This document shows positions 8,704 through 18,775 of a stretch of DNA of 64,000 nt, in pieces. The first letter of the stretch is position 1; each line of letters starts with the position of its first letter. The notes under the pieces were generated by a model that was not told where the DNA came from, ran no database searches, and saw only the letters and a list, made by a program, of their open reading frames with translations. Origin of the DNA: CAIODY01 sp046051225 (GTDB lineage: Bacteria > Bacteroidota > Bacteroidia > Chitinophagales > CAIODY01); the NCBI GenBank assembly GCA_046051225.1, contig JBJOOR010000005.1, positions 1 to 64,000 on the forward strand. Direction: 5' to 3'. Both the position numbers and the translations under genes were made by a program.

Positions 8704-9702
8704 TTAAATATCGGTATTCAATTCTGTCCATAATAAATCCTTCAAGGGTTGTAGTCCTTCGCCCGTAGCTGCCGAAATAAATACACTTGGATATTTACGA
8801 GGCAAAGTTTTTTTAATCATTTTCTTTAATTCATCATCTACTAAATCGCATTTAGTAATGGCTATTACAGCCCGTTTGGTAAGCAATTCTTTATTGTATC
8901 GCTTCAATTCTGTTTGCAATATTTTTAATTCTTTTTTAATATCGTTGGTATCGCATGGAATGGTAAAAAGCAATACCGAATTTCGTTCGATATGGCGCAA
9001 AAATCTTAATCCTAATCCTTTGCCTTCGCTTGCTCCTTCAATAATACCGGGAATATCTGCCATAATAAACGAACGATGCTCACGATAAGAAACAATACCT
9101 AATTGTGGTGTAAGCGTAGTAAATGGGTAATCGGCAATTACAGGTTTTGCAGCCGAAAGTTTTGATAATAAAGTAGATTTACCAGCATTAGGAAATCCTA
9201 CTAAGCCTACATCAGCCAATACTTTTAGTTCTAATATTTTCCAAGCTTCTTTTCGTGGTTCGCCAGTTTGAGCATATCGTGGGGTTTGTTTGGTAGGGCT
9301 TTTAAAAAATGCATTTCCTTTGCCGCCTCTTCCGCCTGTAATAATTACTCTTTCTTCGCCATCTTCTGTTATTTCAAATTCTACTTTGCCTGTTTCAAAA
9401 TCTTTTGCCACAGTGCCCAATGGCACTTCAACAATTACATTTTGCCCAGATGCACCAGTACATAAATCGCCCAAGCCATGTTCGGCATCGGGTGCAAAAA
9501 TGTGTCGTTTGTATTTTAAATGAAGCAAAGTCCATAATTGTTTATTGCCCCTTAAAATAATACTAGCTCCTTTACCACCATTTCCACCATCGGGTCCACC
9601 TTTAGCTGTAAATTTATCTTGCCTAAAATGCACACTGCCGTTTCCACCAGCGCCGCTTCTACAAAATACTTTTACATAATCTACAAAATTACTTCCTTCC
9701 AT
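8704..9702 (-). CDS. obgE: Obg-family GTPase
   Basis: This essential ribosome-associated GTPase acts in 50S maturation and growth control. The glycine-rich Obg fold occupies residues 1-158 (many GG pairs, for example GGPDGGNGGKG). The G domain follows with G1 GFPNAGKS (169-176), G3 DIPG (216-219) and G4 TKCD (283-286). At 332 residues it lacks the C-terminal OCT domain of Firmicute Obg, as is usual in this phylum. It lies 49 bp downstream of adk, a pairing common in Bacteroidota. Confidence 0.96.
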   Translation of the reverse strand: MEGSNFVDYVKVFCRSGAGGNGSVHFRQDKFTAKGGPDGGNGGKGASIILRGNKQLWTLLHLKYKRHIFAPDAEHGLGDLCTGASGQNVIVEVPLGTVAKDFETGKVEFEITEDGEERVIITGGRGGKGNAFFKSPTKQTPRYAQTGEPRKEAWKILELKVLADVGLVGFPNAGKSTLLSKLSAAKPVIADYPFTTLTPQLGIVSYREHRSFIMADIPGIIEGASEGKGLGLRFLRHIERNSVLLFTIPCDTNDIKKELKILQTELKRYNKELLTKRAVIAITKCDLVDDELKKMIKKTLPRKYPSVFISAATGEGLQPLKDLLWTELNTDI

Positions 9703-9751
9703 TTATCGTTGTTTGTTGTTCTGTTTCAAAATCTGAAACAATCTTTTCGTG

Positions 9752-10330
9752 CTAAATATTATCTACTGCTGTACACAATGCGTTAAAAATATCATCTACG
9801 CTGCCTTCGCCTTTTATTTTCGATAGTTTATCTTGCTTATCATAGTAGCCAGCTACAGGTTCGGTTTTTAATCTGTATTCTACCACTCGGTTTCTAATTA
9901 TTTCTTCGTTTTGGTCATCGGCTCTGCCGCTGGTAGCGCCTCTGTTCAATAATCGTTTTACCAATTCTTCTTCGCTTACATCAAGCGATAACACATGATT
10001 GATGGGCATATTTTTAAACGACATTAATTTATCTAAAGCTTCAGCTTGAGGTATGGTTCTAGGAAAGCCATCAAAAATAAATCCGTTTACACCTTGTTCA
10101 ATACACGAATCTATTTTAGTACTAATCATTCCAATTACTACTTCATCGGGTACTAAAAGCCCTTTATCCATAAATTTTTTTGCTTCCATGCCCAATGCAG
10201 TTTGGTTAGCAATTTCACCTCTAAAAATATCGCCTGTGCTTAAATGTTGCAGGTTATATTTTTTTATCAAGCTTTCTGATTGTGTTCCTTTGCCGCTTCC
10301 AGGGGGGCCAAATAGTATTAGGTTTAACAT
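9752..10330 (-). CDS. adk: Adenylate kinase
   Basis: It converts ATP + AMP to 2 ADP in the cytoplasm. The P-loop GPPGSGKGT lies at residues 8-16, and the AMP-binding region includes STGDIFR and GFPRT. The LID is short (GRADDQNEEIIRNRV) with no zinc cysteines. The 192-residue length matches the short-LID type of this phylum. A -7 box CAAAAATA (reverse) lies 33 bp upstream at 10363-10370. First gene of adk-obgE-eamA. Confidence 0.96.
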   Translation of the reverse strand: MLNLILFGPPGSGKGTQSESLIKKYNLQHLSTGDIFRGEIANQTALGMEAKKFMDKGLLVPDEVVIGMISTKIDSCIEQGVNGFIFDGFPRTIPQAEALDKLMSFKNMPINHVLSLDVSEEELVKRLLNRGATSGRADDQNEEIIRNRVVEYRLKTEPVAGYYDKQDKLSKIKGEGSVDDIFNALCTAVDNI

Positions 10331-10362
10331 TTTTAAGTGGTTGATGTTTTTAGGATTGGCAA

Positions 10363-10370
10363 CAAAAATA
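10363..10370 (-). promoter_or_regulatory. -7 box of the adk promoter
   Basis: On the reverse strand this reads TATTTTTG, matching TAnnTTTG, 33 bases before the adk ATG. No clear TTTG lies at the expected upstream spacing, so only the -7 element is supported. Confidence 0.4.
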
Positions 10371-10405
10371 ATAAAATGATAAGTTGAATGAAACAGATTT
10401 AGCGA

Positions 10406-11467
10406 TTAATATTTTGTTCTCACAAATTTGTTTTCATCAGTTATATTAATGGGATGATTTTTATACCATTCAATAAATCGTTCCCATTTATCTTTATTTT
10501 TTACTTGCCAAATTACAAAATCGGTTTCATTGCCTTTATACAAAAGCCAATGATTATAAGCCTCAAAATGCCCAGCATCTTTTATCTGTTTTTGAAATTG
10601 AAACAACACATTATTAAATTTATTTTGAAATGATTTTTCGTAATAAATATCTAAAAACTTGGCTCTTGTTTTATCTAAAGTATTAATGTTGATGGCTTTT
10701 GTGCCTTTTAATGCTGCTATTAATGTAGGCTCATAAATATTTACACCAAAGGGTTCCGAGTTTTTTGAATTAGCATTGCGGCTAAAACTTACTGTCATGG
10801 TAGAATCTGTAGTAAATTTTATTTCGCTCAAATAAGTTTCGTAAAGCAGCTTGCTTATTTCAGTAGTTCGTTTCGAATTGCGTTCTAAATTCATAAACAG
10901 TTCGCCGTATATCATGCCCCATACTTCTTCATTGCTGTAGCAATATAATTTTGCTGCATGGTAATAATTGCTGGCAAGCATTGGGTCGGTATCAATTCCT
11001 TTTTCATACGCTGTAATAGCGGCATTATACTTTTTTTGGGCGGCAAAAATGTTTCCCATTTCAAGATGCAATACAGATGAACTTGGAAATTTTAGCAATC
11101 CATTTTCTAATACCAATAAAGCTTCTTTTTGTTTGCCCCAATCATCATATACATTCGAATAAGTTCTATAATATTCGGGTTTTAAATCATTCATTTTTAC
11201 TAATCGGGCAAATACTAAAATGGCATTTTCAAAATCTTTTTTTTCATAGTAAGCCAATCCCATTTGATACACAATTTTAGCATTGGTAGGGTCAAACTTT
11301 GCGGCTTCTTGCAATAGCTTGATACCTTTATCAAATTGGCGAAGCTCAATTAATTTAACGGCTTCAATAGCTTTGCTTTTTGCTACTTGTTTTTCACTTA
11401 GCGCTAAGCCAAATGAAATAGTAATTGTAAATAAAAAAAAGATTAATAAGCTAAAACTAAATTTCAC
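10406..11467 (-). CDS. Secreted/periplasmic tetratricopeptide-repeat protein
   Basis: A 353-residue protein with a signal peptide (about residues 1-22) followed by TPR units over about 25-200 (KAIEAVKLIELRQFDKGIKL, AKIVYQMGLAYYEKKDFENA and PSSSVLHLEMGNIFAAQKKY show the A/G/Y spacing of TPR helices). The C-terminal 150 residues are an uncharacterised globular part. It has its own -7 box (CAAAGATA on the forward strand at 11507-11514) and ends 75 bp before adk. Probably a scaffold for protein contacts in the envelope; partner unknown. Confidence 0.85.
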   Translation of the reverse strand: MKFSFSLLIFFLFTITISFGLALSEKQVAKSKAIEAVKLIELRQFDKGIKLLQEAAKFDPTNAKIVYQMGLAYYEKKDFENAILVFARLVKMNDLKPEYYRTYSNVYDDWGKQKEALLVLENGLLKFPSSSVLHLEMGNIFAAQKKYNAAITAYEKGIDTDPMLASNYYHAAKLYCYSNEEVWGMIYGELFMNLERNSKRTTEISKLLYETYLSEIKFTTDSTMTVSFSRNANSKNSEPFGVNIYEPTLIAALKGTKAININTLDKTRAKFLDIYYEKSFQNKFNNVLFQFQKQIKDAGHFEAYNHWLLYKGNETDFVIWQVKNKDKWERFIEWYKNHPINITDENKFVRTKY

Positions 11468-11506
11468 TTTTAAAGATTATTGTTACAAAATTTAAAATTA
11501 TGTGTT

Positions 11507-11514
11507 CAAAGATA
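11507..11514 (-). promoter_or_regulatory. -7 box of the TPR gene promoter
   Basis: The reverse strand reads TATCTTTG (TAnnTTTG) 39 bases before the TPR gene start. Together with the forward box at 11547 it makes a divergent promoter region. Confidence 0.45.
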
Positions 11515-11546
11515 ATAAAGAGTATTCTTAAATCACATTTTTAAAA

Positions 11547-11554
11547 TACATTTG
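11547..11554 (+). promoter_or_regulatory. -7 box TACATTTG for the 113-residue conserved protein
   Basis: A match to TAnnTTTG 20 bases before the ATG at 11575. No convincing -33 TTTG. Confidence 0.45.
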
Positions 11555-11574
11555 CAAACTTTTATAAATAAAAA

Positions 11575-11916
11575 ATGGAGCAATTAGATTTTGAATGGGG
11601 CAAGCTTACTGAAAAATTAAGAACACAATTTGATAAAAAACCTGATGTAGATGCATTATTGTTTTTAATAGGAATTAGAGAATTGGGCTCAATGCCACGG
11701 GTGTTTACCAAAGAAGAAAAGCAAGATTTGATGCATATAGCCACCTGTAAACTATTAAGCAGGCAAGGGTTTTATGAATTAGAATTTTGCGACCAACAGG
11801 GTTGGCCACATTGGAAAGCAATTAAACCTTTGCCATCGCTTACAATGAATGAGCAAGAAACATTATTGAAAGAAAACATCATCGAATATTTTAACGATTT
11901 AGATTATTTTAAATAA
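11575..11916 (+). CDS. Conserved hypothetical protein (113 residues)
   Basis: A small soluble, acidic protein without signal peptide or membrane segment. The sequence (WGKLTEKLRTQF, LLFLIGIRELG, KEEKQDLMHIATCKLL, WPHWKAIKPLP) looks like a well-conserved cytoplasmic family of this phylum, for which I know no function. It has a promoter box upstream. The cyclophilin gene follows 21 bp later, suggesting co-transcription. Confidence 0.8.
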   Translation: MEQLDFEWGKLTEKLRTQFDKKPDVDALLFLIGIRELGSMPRVFTKEEKQDLMHIATCKLLSRQGFYELEFCDQQGWPHWKAIKPLPSLTMNEQETLLKENIIEYFNDLDYFK

Positions 11917-11937
11917 ACCACAACCAGTATTAAGTAA

Positions 11938-12621
11938 ATGAAAAACATTGCCATTATCATTTTTGCATTGCTAATTACCACATCAGCATTTGCAAAAAAA
12001 CCAACCGAAACAAAAGTTAAAATGGAAACTACCATGGGAACTATTGTATTAAAATTATATAATGAAACGCCTTTGCATCGTGATAATTTTATGAAAATGG
12101 TAAAAGCCCATTCTTATGATAGCTTGTTGTTTCATCGTGTTATCAATCATTTTATGATACAAGGCGGCGACCCCAATTCGAAACGTGCCAAACCAAATGA
12201 AATGCTTGGCAACGGCGAAATGCCCAATGTGAAAAGAATTCCTGCCGAATTTAAAACAGACTTATATATACACAAAAAAGGAGTATTGGCAGCAGCCCGA
12301 GATAACAATCCTGAAAAGGCAAGTAGCAATTGCCAATTCTATATTGTACAAGGTAAAACATATACCGAAGCCGAACTAAATGCCATAAGCCAACGAAGCG
12401 GCATTAAATACACTCCACAGCAAATTGAAACTTACAAAACAATAGGTGGTACGCCCCATTTAGATGGCGGTTATACTGTGTATGGCGAAGTGATGGAAGG
12501 TATAGATATACTTGATAAAATTGAAAACGTAAAAACTGCACCAGGCGACCGCCCTGTTGACGATGTGCGAATTATTAAATGCACCATTTTAAAAAACAAG
12601 AAGAAATTCTTATTTTTTTAA
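11938..12621 (+). CDS. Exported cyclophilin-type peptidylprolyl isomerase
   Basis: This enzyme catalyses cis-trans isomerisation of proline bonds during folding of exported proteins. The signal peptide is residues 1-19 (cleavage near SAFA-KK). The cyclophilin core follows (METTMGTIVLKLYNETPLHRDNF, FHRVINHFMIQGGDP, and FYIVQGKTY in place of the usual F-I-T region). It has an insertion of about 45 residues (KTYTEAELNAISQRSGIKYT) before the last strands, which is common in Bacteroidota cyclophilins. Likely periplasmic. It ends with a Lys/Phe-rich tail KNKKKFLFF. Confidence 0.92.
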   Translation: MKNIAIIIFALLITTSAFAKKPTETKVKMETTMGTIVLKLYNETPLHRDNFMKMVKAHSYDSLLFHRVINHFMIQGGDPNSKRAKPNEMLGNGEMPNVKRIPAEFKTDLYIHKKGVLAAARDNNPEKASSNCQFYIVQGKTYTEAELNAISQRSGIKYTPQQIETYKTIGGTPHLDGGYTVYGEVMEGIDILDKIENVKTAPGDRPVDDVRIIKCTILKNKKKFLFF

Positions 12622-12672
12622 ATGTAAATGCAACGTAATATAAAACTCTCTTGTCCTAATTAAACTATTTCA

Positions 12673-13839
12673 ATGAAACCTAATAACCATCCACTAACCA
12701 GAAACTGGGATAGATTCTGCTATGCAATATTTTTAGTTTTGCTACATTTTGGCAATCTAATATTGCACATTTTTGGTTTTATACTACCTCTTTTTTCATC
12801 ATCCAAAAAAACAAAAGGAGTTGTCTTTTTTCCCTACGGATTTAAAGGAAGCGATGGCGCAAATCGTAGAATCATTCAATACCTGCCTTTATTCGAAAAA
12901 GAGAATATTCCAGCTGTGGTATGCGAATTAACACATGATTATACCTGCAACAAATATTTTCATGGCGTACGATGGAAATGGTATTTTTTTCTTATTTATT
13001 GTTATTATAAACGAATATTTCAAATACCAATGGTAATGAAATACGATGCTGTGTTTATTCAACGGGGCATGTTTCCATTGTATTTCGATTTGAAATATCC
13101 GCTAATGGAAAAAACAATTTACAAGCTAAATAAAAACGTAGTAATTGATTTTTGGGATTCGGTATTCGAAGGGCAACCCAAACTTACTATTGAATCGCTT
13201 AAATATGCAAAAGCCGTTACAGTTTCAAATCCATTTTTATACAATAATTTTTTAAAGTGGCATACCAATGTGTTGATGTGGAATATATCCATCGTTACAT
13301 CAAAATATAAAGTAAAATCAGATTTTGCAATTCATCAACCTACCCGATTAATATGGACAGGGCTGCCACATAATTTAAAAAATTTGGGTTACATATTTCC
13401 TACATTAATTAAAATAAATAAAACGCATCCCATTGTATTAGTAATTATTGGCAGAGAGGCACCCATTGTAGAAGGTTTACCTGTTGAGCATCATCTTTGG
13501 AATGCTACCACATTTCATGAACTATTACAACAAGCTGATATAGGTATTTATCCTGAAAAAAATTCGGTTCATGCCAATGGCAAATCGGCAATGAAGGTGA
13601 TGGATTTTTTATCTACAGGTTTGCCAATGATTGGTGTGCCTTATGGATTGCCCAAAGAAGTCAAACATTTACAACATTTATATATAGCCGATGACGAAAC
13701 AGAATGGGAAATTGGCTTAAAAAAATTAATAGAAGATAAATCATTAAGAGAGCAATTAGGAAAAGCAGCTCGACAAATAATTGTTGAAAATTATGATGTA
13801 GAATCAAGTTACAATCAACTTAAACAAATTTTATTTTAA
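12673..13839 (+). CDS. Glycosyltransferase, GT4-like
   Basis: A 388-residue sugar transferase probably acting on a surface glycan at the inner face of the membrane. The N-terminus has a hydrophobic stretch (about 17-43) that may anchor it. The C-terminal half has the GT-B donor-site region (NGKSAMKVMDFLSTGLPMIG, about 313-332) with the family E-x7-E replaced in part. It ends 6 bp before asnB, so the two are almost certainly one transcript. Acceptor and donor sugars are unknown. Confidence 0.82.
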   Translation: MKPNNHPLTRNWDRFCYAIFLVLLHFGNLILHIFGFILPLFSSSKKTKGVVFFPYGFKGSDGANRRIIQYLPLFEKENIPAVVCELTHDYTCNKYFHGVRWKWYFFLIYCYYKRIFQIPMVMKYDAVFIQRGMFPLYFDLKYPLMEKTIYKLNKNVVIDFWDSVFEGQPKLTIESLKYAKAVTVSNPFLYNNFLKWHTNVLMWNISIVTSKYKVKSDFAIHQPTRLIWTGLPHNLKNLGYIFPTLIKINKTHPIVLVIIGREAPIVEGLPVEHHLWNATTFHELLQQADIGIYPEKNSVHANGKSAMKVMDFLSTGLPMIGVPYGLPKEVKHLQHLYIADDETEWEIGLKKLIEDKSLREQLGKAARQIIVENYDVESSYNQLKQILF

Positions 13840-13845
13840 AAACAA

Positions 13846-15684
13846 ATGTGTGGAATAGCTGGAATCTACAATCTAAACCGACAGAGAATTGATGTTGAAA
13901 AAATTCAACAAATGATTGCTGTTCAAACTCATCGAGGACCTGATGGTAGCGGTGTATGGCTAAATGAAGAAGAAACAGTAGGATTAGGGCATAATCGGTT
14001 AAGCATTATCGATTTATCTGCCAATGCTGCTCAACCCATGCATTATGCTGGCTTGTATAGCATTACTTATAATGGCGAATTGTATAATTATAAACAGCTA
14101 AGAGAAGAATTAAAAGGCAAAGGACATCAATTTAAAACAGCATCGGATACAGAAGTTTTATTGGCACTATATGCAGAGTATGCTGTAAAATGTTTGCAAA
14201 AAATGGATGGCATGTTTGCCTTTGCAATTTGGGATAAAAAGCAAAATATACTTTTTTGTGCTCGTGATAGATTTGGCGAAAAGCCTTTTCACTACTACTA
14301 TTCAAAGCAAGAAGGCAAATTTATTTTTGCTTCCGAAATAAAAACAATTTATGCATCAAAAGAAGTTGAAAAAAAGATAAACCATAAAATGGTTTATAAT
14401 TATTTGGCTCACGAATTAGTTGAAAATCCATTTGATTTAACCGAAACATTTTTTGAAAATATTTTTAGATTAGCATCAGCATCTTATATGATAATAAACA
14501 GCGATGGCGATTTGAAAATAAATAAATATTGGCAACTACGGGCAGGCTTAAATGTAACGCATCAAAATATAGTTGAACAAGATGTATATCATCAATTTAA
14601 AGAGCAATTAACCAACTCTGTTAAATCGAAGTTGCAAGCCGATGTGCCCGTTGGTACTTCGCTTTCGGGTGGTTTAGATTCGAGTACAATAGTTTGTATT
14701 ATGAATCAAATTAAAGAAACAAATCAAGTTCAAAAAACATTTTCAGCCCGATTTTATGATGATACTTTAGATGAAGGAAAGTACATTAATATGGTTAGAA
14801 ACGATTGTCAAATTGAACCACATGATGCTTGGATTGATGAAGAAAATTTAATAGAAAAAGCGGTAAAAATTTTACATTTTCAGGATGAACCTTATGCTGG
14901 TACAAGCGTAATAGCACAATGGGAAGTAATGAAATTGGCAGCAGAAAACAATGTAAAAGTTTTACTAGATGGACAAGGTGCCGATGAATATTTAGCTGGA
15001 TATACCAATTTTATAACAGCTTATTACAAGCAACTTTTTGTAATTGGCGATAAAAAATTTCAGGATGAATTAGATGGATATATGGATGTAGCAGGGCATC
15101 AATTTAATATAGATTTTAAATTTATGATGGAAGCCCGATTTCCAAAAATGTGTATTAAAGTACGAGAATTAAAACGAAAATATATAGGTGTAGGATATAA
15201 TGATTTTTTGAATAATGAATATGTAAATGCTAATGAGCCAGCATCTATCGAATCACCATTTAAGTATTTTGATAATTTAAGCGAATCGCTGCAATATTCA
15301 ACTACCGAGTATGGTTTGCATAAGTTATTAAAATACGCCGATAGAAATTCGATGGCGAATTCTATTGAAGTAAGATTGCCATTTTTACAACATCAAATGG
15401 TTGAAAATGTGCTGCAATTGCCCAACGAATTTTTGATAAATAGTGGCTGGACAAAATATCTTTTGCGCCGCTCGTTTGCCGATATTGTACCCAGCGAAAT
15501 TACTTGGCGAAAAAATAAATTAAGCTTTCAGCCGCCCGAAAAAAAATGGATGAATTCGCATGCCATAGAACCTATTATGAATGAAGCACATGAATGGTTA
15601 CACAACAATGGAATAACCAACAAATATGCAAAAGAAGAAATGGAATGGAAATATTTAATGGTTTATTTATTCTTAAACCAATAA
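13846..15684 (+). CDS. asnB: Asparagine synthase (glutamine-hydrolysing), polysaccharide-cluster type
   Basis: A glutamine-dependent amidotransferase that makes Asn from Asp, or amidates a related carboxylate. Cys2 (MCGIAG) is the class II glutaminase nucleophile, with RGPDG at 30-34 and NGELYNY at 76-82. The synthetase domain has the pyrophosphate loop SGGLDSS at 274-280. Length 612. Genes of this type beside glycosyltransferases often act in capsule or O-antigen clusters, so the acceptor may be a sugar acid and not free aspartate; that is inference. The stop codon lies 1 bp from the stop of recQ on the other strand. Confidence 0.92.
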   Translation: MCGIAGIYNLNRQRIDVEKIQQMIAVQTHRGPDGSGVWLNEEETVGLGHNRLSIIDLSANAAQPMHYAGLYSITYNGELYNYKQLREELKGKGHQFKTASDTEVLLALYAEYAVKCLQKMDGMFAFAIWDKKQNILFCARDRFGEKPFHYYYSKQEGKFIFASEIKTIYASKEVEKKINHKMVYNYLAHELVENPFDLTETFFENIFRLASASYMIINSDGDLKINKYWQLRAGLNVTHQNIVEQDVYHQFKEQLTNSVKSKLQADVPVGTSLSGGLDSSTIVCIMNQIKETNQVQKTFSARFYDDTLDEGKYINMVRNDCQIEPHDAWIDEENLIEKAVKILHFQDEPYAGTSVIAQWEVMKLAAENNVKVLLDGQGADEYLAGYTNFITAYYKQLFVIGDKKFQDELDGYMDVAGHQFNIDFKFMMEARFPKMCIKVRELKRKYIGVGYNDFLNNEYVNANEPASIESPFKYFDNLSESLQYSTTEYGLHKLLKYADRNSMANSIEVRLPFLQHQMVENVLQLPNEFLINSGWTKYLLRRSFADIVPSEITWRKNKLSFQPPEKKWMNSHAIEPIMNEAHEWLHNNGITNKYAKEEMEWKYLMVYLFLNQ

Positions 15685-15685
15685 A

Positions 15686-17587
15686 CTATTTGATATACAC
15701 GTAATTGTTTTTGAAGATTATTTTTTCTTCATTTAACAACCATTCTAAATAATATTTTAAATCAATTTCCGAAAACTCTTTTAGCAAGTTTTGTGCATCT
15801 TTAATTTGAAATGGTCGGATAGAAAATTCATGCTTTAAACCGTTGTAAACTTTCAGCATTTTAGCTGCCGAATAGTGTTTCTTTTTATATTCGATACATA
15901 CATCGCATTTGCCACAAGGCAATGTATACACTTCATTAAAATAATTAAGCAAATAAATTGTTCGGCATGTTGTAGAATTATTCACATAGCCAATCATCGA
16001 TTGAATATGCTTTTCGCTTTTTTGTTTTAACAATTCTAATTCAGCCAAATTCAATTCTATATTTTCCTGTTTCTCTCTAGGTTTTAATAAAATTATTTGT
16101 GGTTTATCTTTAGCTGGCGAATAATCAATGATATTCATTTTAGTTAAATCATTCAGCAATTGCTTTAATAAATCTGTATTGATTTTTAATTCAGTTGCCA
16201 TTTTCGATTCTAATAAAACACAGTAATTATCTTTTATGCCGCCATGCATTCTTAGTAGCAATTTTACAATTGGTTCAAACTTTTTATTTTCAACTTCAAA
16301 TTGATATAACACTTCTCGGCTTGCCGAAATAATAGCTCGTGATGGTAAATAAACAGCTTCGGTTAAGGTTAATATTTTTTGTTGTTCTAAAATTTTTAAC
16401 GATTGAAAAGTAACGAAAGGTTGAAGATTAAATTTTTCTACAAATGCATTCAAATCAAAATCGAAAGCTTGGTTAATACCGCTACCATAAGCTATTTGAA
16501 AGAATTGCATCAAGGCTTCATAAACACGTTTTATTTCATCAATTGGCGGATAATTATTTTTTATAGATAGCTGTAAAGCATTAATATCATCATCATTCCA
16601 AAGCAAAGCTACATACGATAATTTTTCATCTCTGCCAGCTCTGCCAGCCTCTTGATAATAGGCTTCGGGACTATCGGGCAAATCTAAATGAACTACACTT
16701 CGTACATCAGGTTTATCAATTCCCATCCCAAATGCATTGGTACAAACCATTGCTTGTACTTTATTGTTCATCCAATTTTCTTGTCGCTTATCTCTTTCTT
16801 TTTGTGGCAAACCTGCATGATAAAATTCGGATTTTATTCCATTTTGTTGAAGCCATTGCGCTGTAATTTTTGTAAGCCTTCTATTGCGAACATACACGAT
16901 ACTACAACCATTTACTTTTCGTAAAATTTCTAATAATTTGGTTTGCTTATCATTCTCTTTTCGTACCACATAAATCAAATTTTTTCGAGCAAAACTTTTG
17001 ATAAAAATGGTTGGATTTTTCATTTCCAATTTATCGCAAATATCAAGCTGTACCTCTTTTGTAGCCGTGGCTGTAAGCGCTAAAACAGGAACATTTTTTA
17101 TCAATTCTCTAACATTGGCAATGGCTAAATAAGATGGGCGAAAATCGTAACCCCATTGCGAAATACAATGTGCTTCATCTACTGCTAAAAAACTAATGGG
17201 CAAATGCGAAAGTTGCTCTCTAAACAATTCACTTTGCAATCTTTCGGGCGATATGTAAATGAATTTTAAATGACCATTATGTGCATTATCCATCACATTC
17301 TGAATTTCTCTTTTACTCATGCCACTTATGATTGCCGAAGCTGGAATTTGTCGTTTACGAAGTTGCAAAACTTGGTCTTTCATTAATGCAATTAGCGGCG
17401 ATACAACTACACAAACACCATCCATCATCAGCCCTGGCACTTGATAACAAACCGATTTGCCACCACCCGTAGGCAACAATGCTAATGTATCATTACCCGA
17501 AATGATAGAGTCGATAATTTCACGTTGTCCATCTCTAAAATTATCGTAGCCCCAATATTTTTTTAGTATTTCGTTTGCAATTGGCAT
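15686..17587 (-). CDS. recQ: RecQ-family ATP-dependent DNA helicase
   Basis: A 3'-5' DNA helicase of recombination and replication-fork repair. Motif [10 protein letters not shown] lies near residues 37-45 and motif II DEAH at 137-140, followed by the RecQ aromatic-rich loop ([11 protein letters not shown]). Motif VI (QEAGRAGRD) is present. The zinc module has [12 protein letters not shown] and CGKCDVC near 540-565. A winged-helix-like tail ends the protein, and no HRDC domain follows, making it one of the shorter RecQ forms (633). It starts 4 bp after the histidine kinase, third in an AsmA-kinase-RecQ unit. Confidence 0.93.
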   Translation of the reverse strand: MPIANEILKKYWGYDNFRDGQREIIDSIISGNDTLALLPTGGGKSVCYQVPGLMMDGVCVVVSPLIALMKDQVLQLRKRQIPASAIISGMSKREIQNVMDNAHNGHLKFIYISPERLQSELFREQLSHLPISFLAVDEAHCISQWGYDFRPSYLAIANVRELIKNVPVLALTATATKEVQLDICDKLEMKNPTIFIKSFARKNLIYVVRKENDKQTKLLEILRKVNGCSIVYVRNRRLTKITAQWLQQNGIKSEFYHAGLPQKERDKRQENWMNNKVQAMVCTNAFGMGIDKPDVRSVVHLDLPDSPEAYYQEAGRAGRDEKLSYVALLWNDDDINALQLSIKNNYPPIDEIKRVYEALMQFFQIAYGSGINQAFDFDLNAFVEKFNLQPFVTFQSLKILEQQKILTLTEAVYLPSRAIISASREVLYQFEVENKKFEPIVKLLLRMHGGIKDNYCVLLESKMATELKINTDLLKQLLNDLTKMNIIDYSPAKDKPQIILLKPREKQENIELNLAELELLKQKSEKHIQSMIGYVNNSTTCRTIYLLNYFNEVYTLPCGKCDVCIEYKKKHYSAAKMLKVYNGLKHEFSIRPFQIKDAQNLLKEFSEIDLKYYLEWLLNEEKIIFKNNYVYIK

Positions 17588-17591
17588 GTAG

Positions 17592-18761
17592 CTATCCGAT
17601 TGTGTTTTGTAAAATTATTCTGAAAGTAGTACCGTTGTTTACTTGCGATTCTTTTACAAATATTTTTCCTTGATGATATTCTTCAACAATGCGTTTGCAA
17701 AGCGCCAAACCCAAGCCCCATCCACGTTTTTTGGTACTATAGCCAGGTTTAAAAACTGTTTTATATTTATCCGATGTAATGCCTTTGCCCGAATCGGTAA
17801 TATCAATTATACATTTATTGCCTTGCGAAAAAATAGAAATTGAAATTTTACCAATACCATCTTCCATCGAATCTAAAGCATTGCGCAGCAAATTTTCCAT
17901 CACCCATTCCATTAACGGAGTGTTTATTTTTATGGTGTAATCATTATTTATTTCGGATGAAAATAGAAATTCAATTTTACTACTTGCTCGGCGTTTCATA
18001 TAAATCATACAGCGTTCAACAAGCGGCACGATAGCAGCATCAACCAATTCGGGTGCCGAACCAATTTTGCTAAACCGCTGCGTAATTATTTCTAATCGTT
18101 CAATATCATTTCCAATTTCAATTACTGCATTATTTTCTTTCAACGATTCATCGGCTTCTTTTAAATATTCAACCCAAGCATTTAACGAGCTTAATGGTGT
18201 AGCAATTTGGTGTGCTGTTTCTTTTGCCATGCCCACCCACAATTGGTTTTGTAAACTTCGTTGCGATGAAAAAAAAGCAATGTAGGCTACAATTAAAAAT
18301 ACAATGATGATTAAAATTTGAATGGTTGGAAAATATTTTAATTCGGTAAGCAAAGTTGAATCTTTATAAAAAATATATTGTACAATTTTACCATTTGCAA
18401 ATATCGGAATTGAATCTTGTTCGGCTCTCATCTTCATCAATTCTGCTTCCATTTTTTTTACATCTGCCGAATCTTTTGAAGGAAAATTTTTACAGCCTTG
18501 CATCTGTTTTTTTTCATCGGTAAGTATTAATGGAATGGTTTTATTGCGTTGAATAATGTTGATGATAAAACCAATATCGGTATTATCACCAGCAGTGTTT
18601 AAATGCTCATAAGTATTTGCCAGTTGTTCCATTCTGTTTCTTTCTTCTGCCGATAATTTTTTGGCTAACAAATTAGTGTACCACAAACTGGTAATAACAA
18701 TCATCAATGCTGCAATAAGCAAGGCAATTCTAAAGCGATTATAAAATGTATAATTATTCAT
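17592..18761 (-). CDS. Membrane sensor histidine kinase
   Basis: An orphan two-component sensor. Membrane segments lie at about residues 10-32 and 146-165, bracketing a periplasmic sensor of about 110 residues. The H-box is atypical, [11 protein letters not shown] with His184. The ATPase domain has the N box ([14 protein letters not shown]), G1 (DSGKGIT) and G2 ([13 protein letters not shown]). No response regulator is adjacent, so its partner is elsewhere. It is sandwiched between the AsmA-like gene (14 bp) and recQ (4 bp). Signal unknown. Confidence 0.9.
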   Translation of the reverse strand: MNNYTFYNRFRIALLIAALMIVITSLWYTNLLAKKLSAEERNRMEQLANTYEHLNTAGDNTDIGFIINIIQRNKTIPLILTDEKKQMQGCKNFPSKDSADVKKMEAELMKMRAEQDSIPIFANGKIVQYIFYKDSTLLTELKYFPTIQILIIIVFLIVAYIAFFSSQRSLQNQLWVGMAKETAHQIATPLSSLNAWVEYLKEADESLKENNAVIEIGNDIERLEIITQRFSKIGSAPELVDAAIVPLVERCMIYMKRRASSKIEFLFSSEINNDYTIKINTPLMEWVMENLLRNALDSMEDGIGKISISIFSQGNKCIIDITDSGKGITSDKYKTVFKPGYSTKKRGWGLGLALCKRIVEEYHQGKIFVKESQVNNGTTFRIILQNTIG

Positions 18762-18775
18762 TTTGTGTGGTCTAA

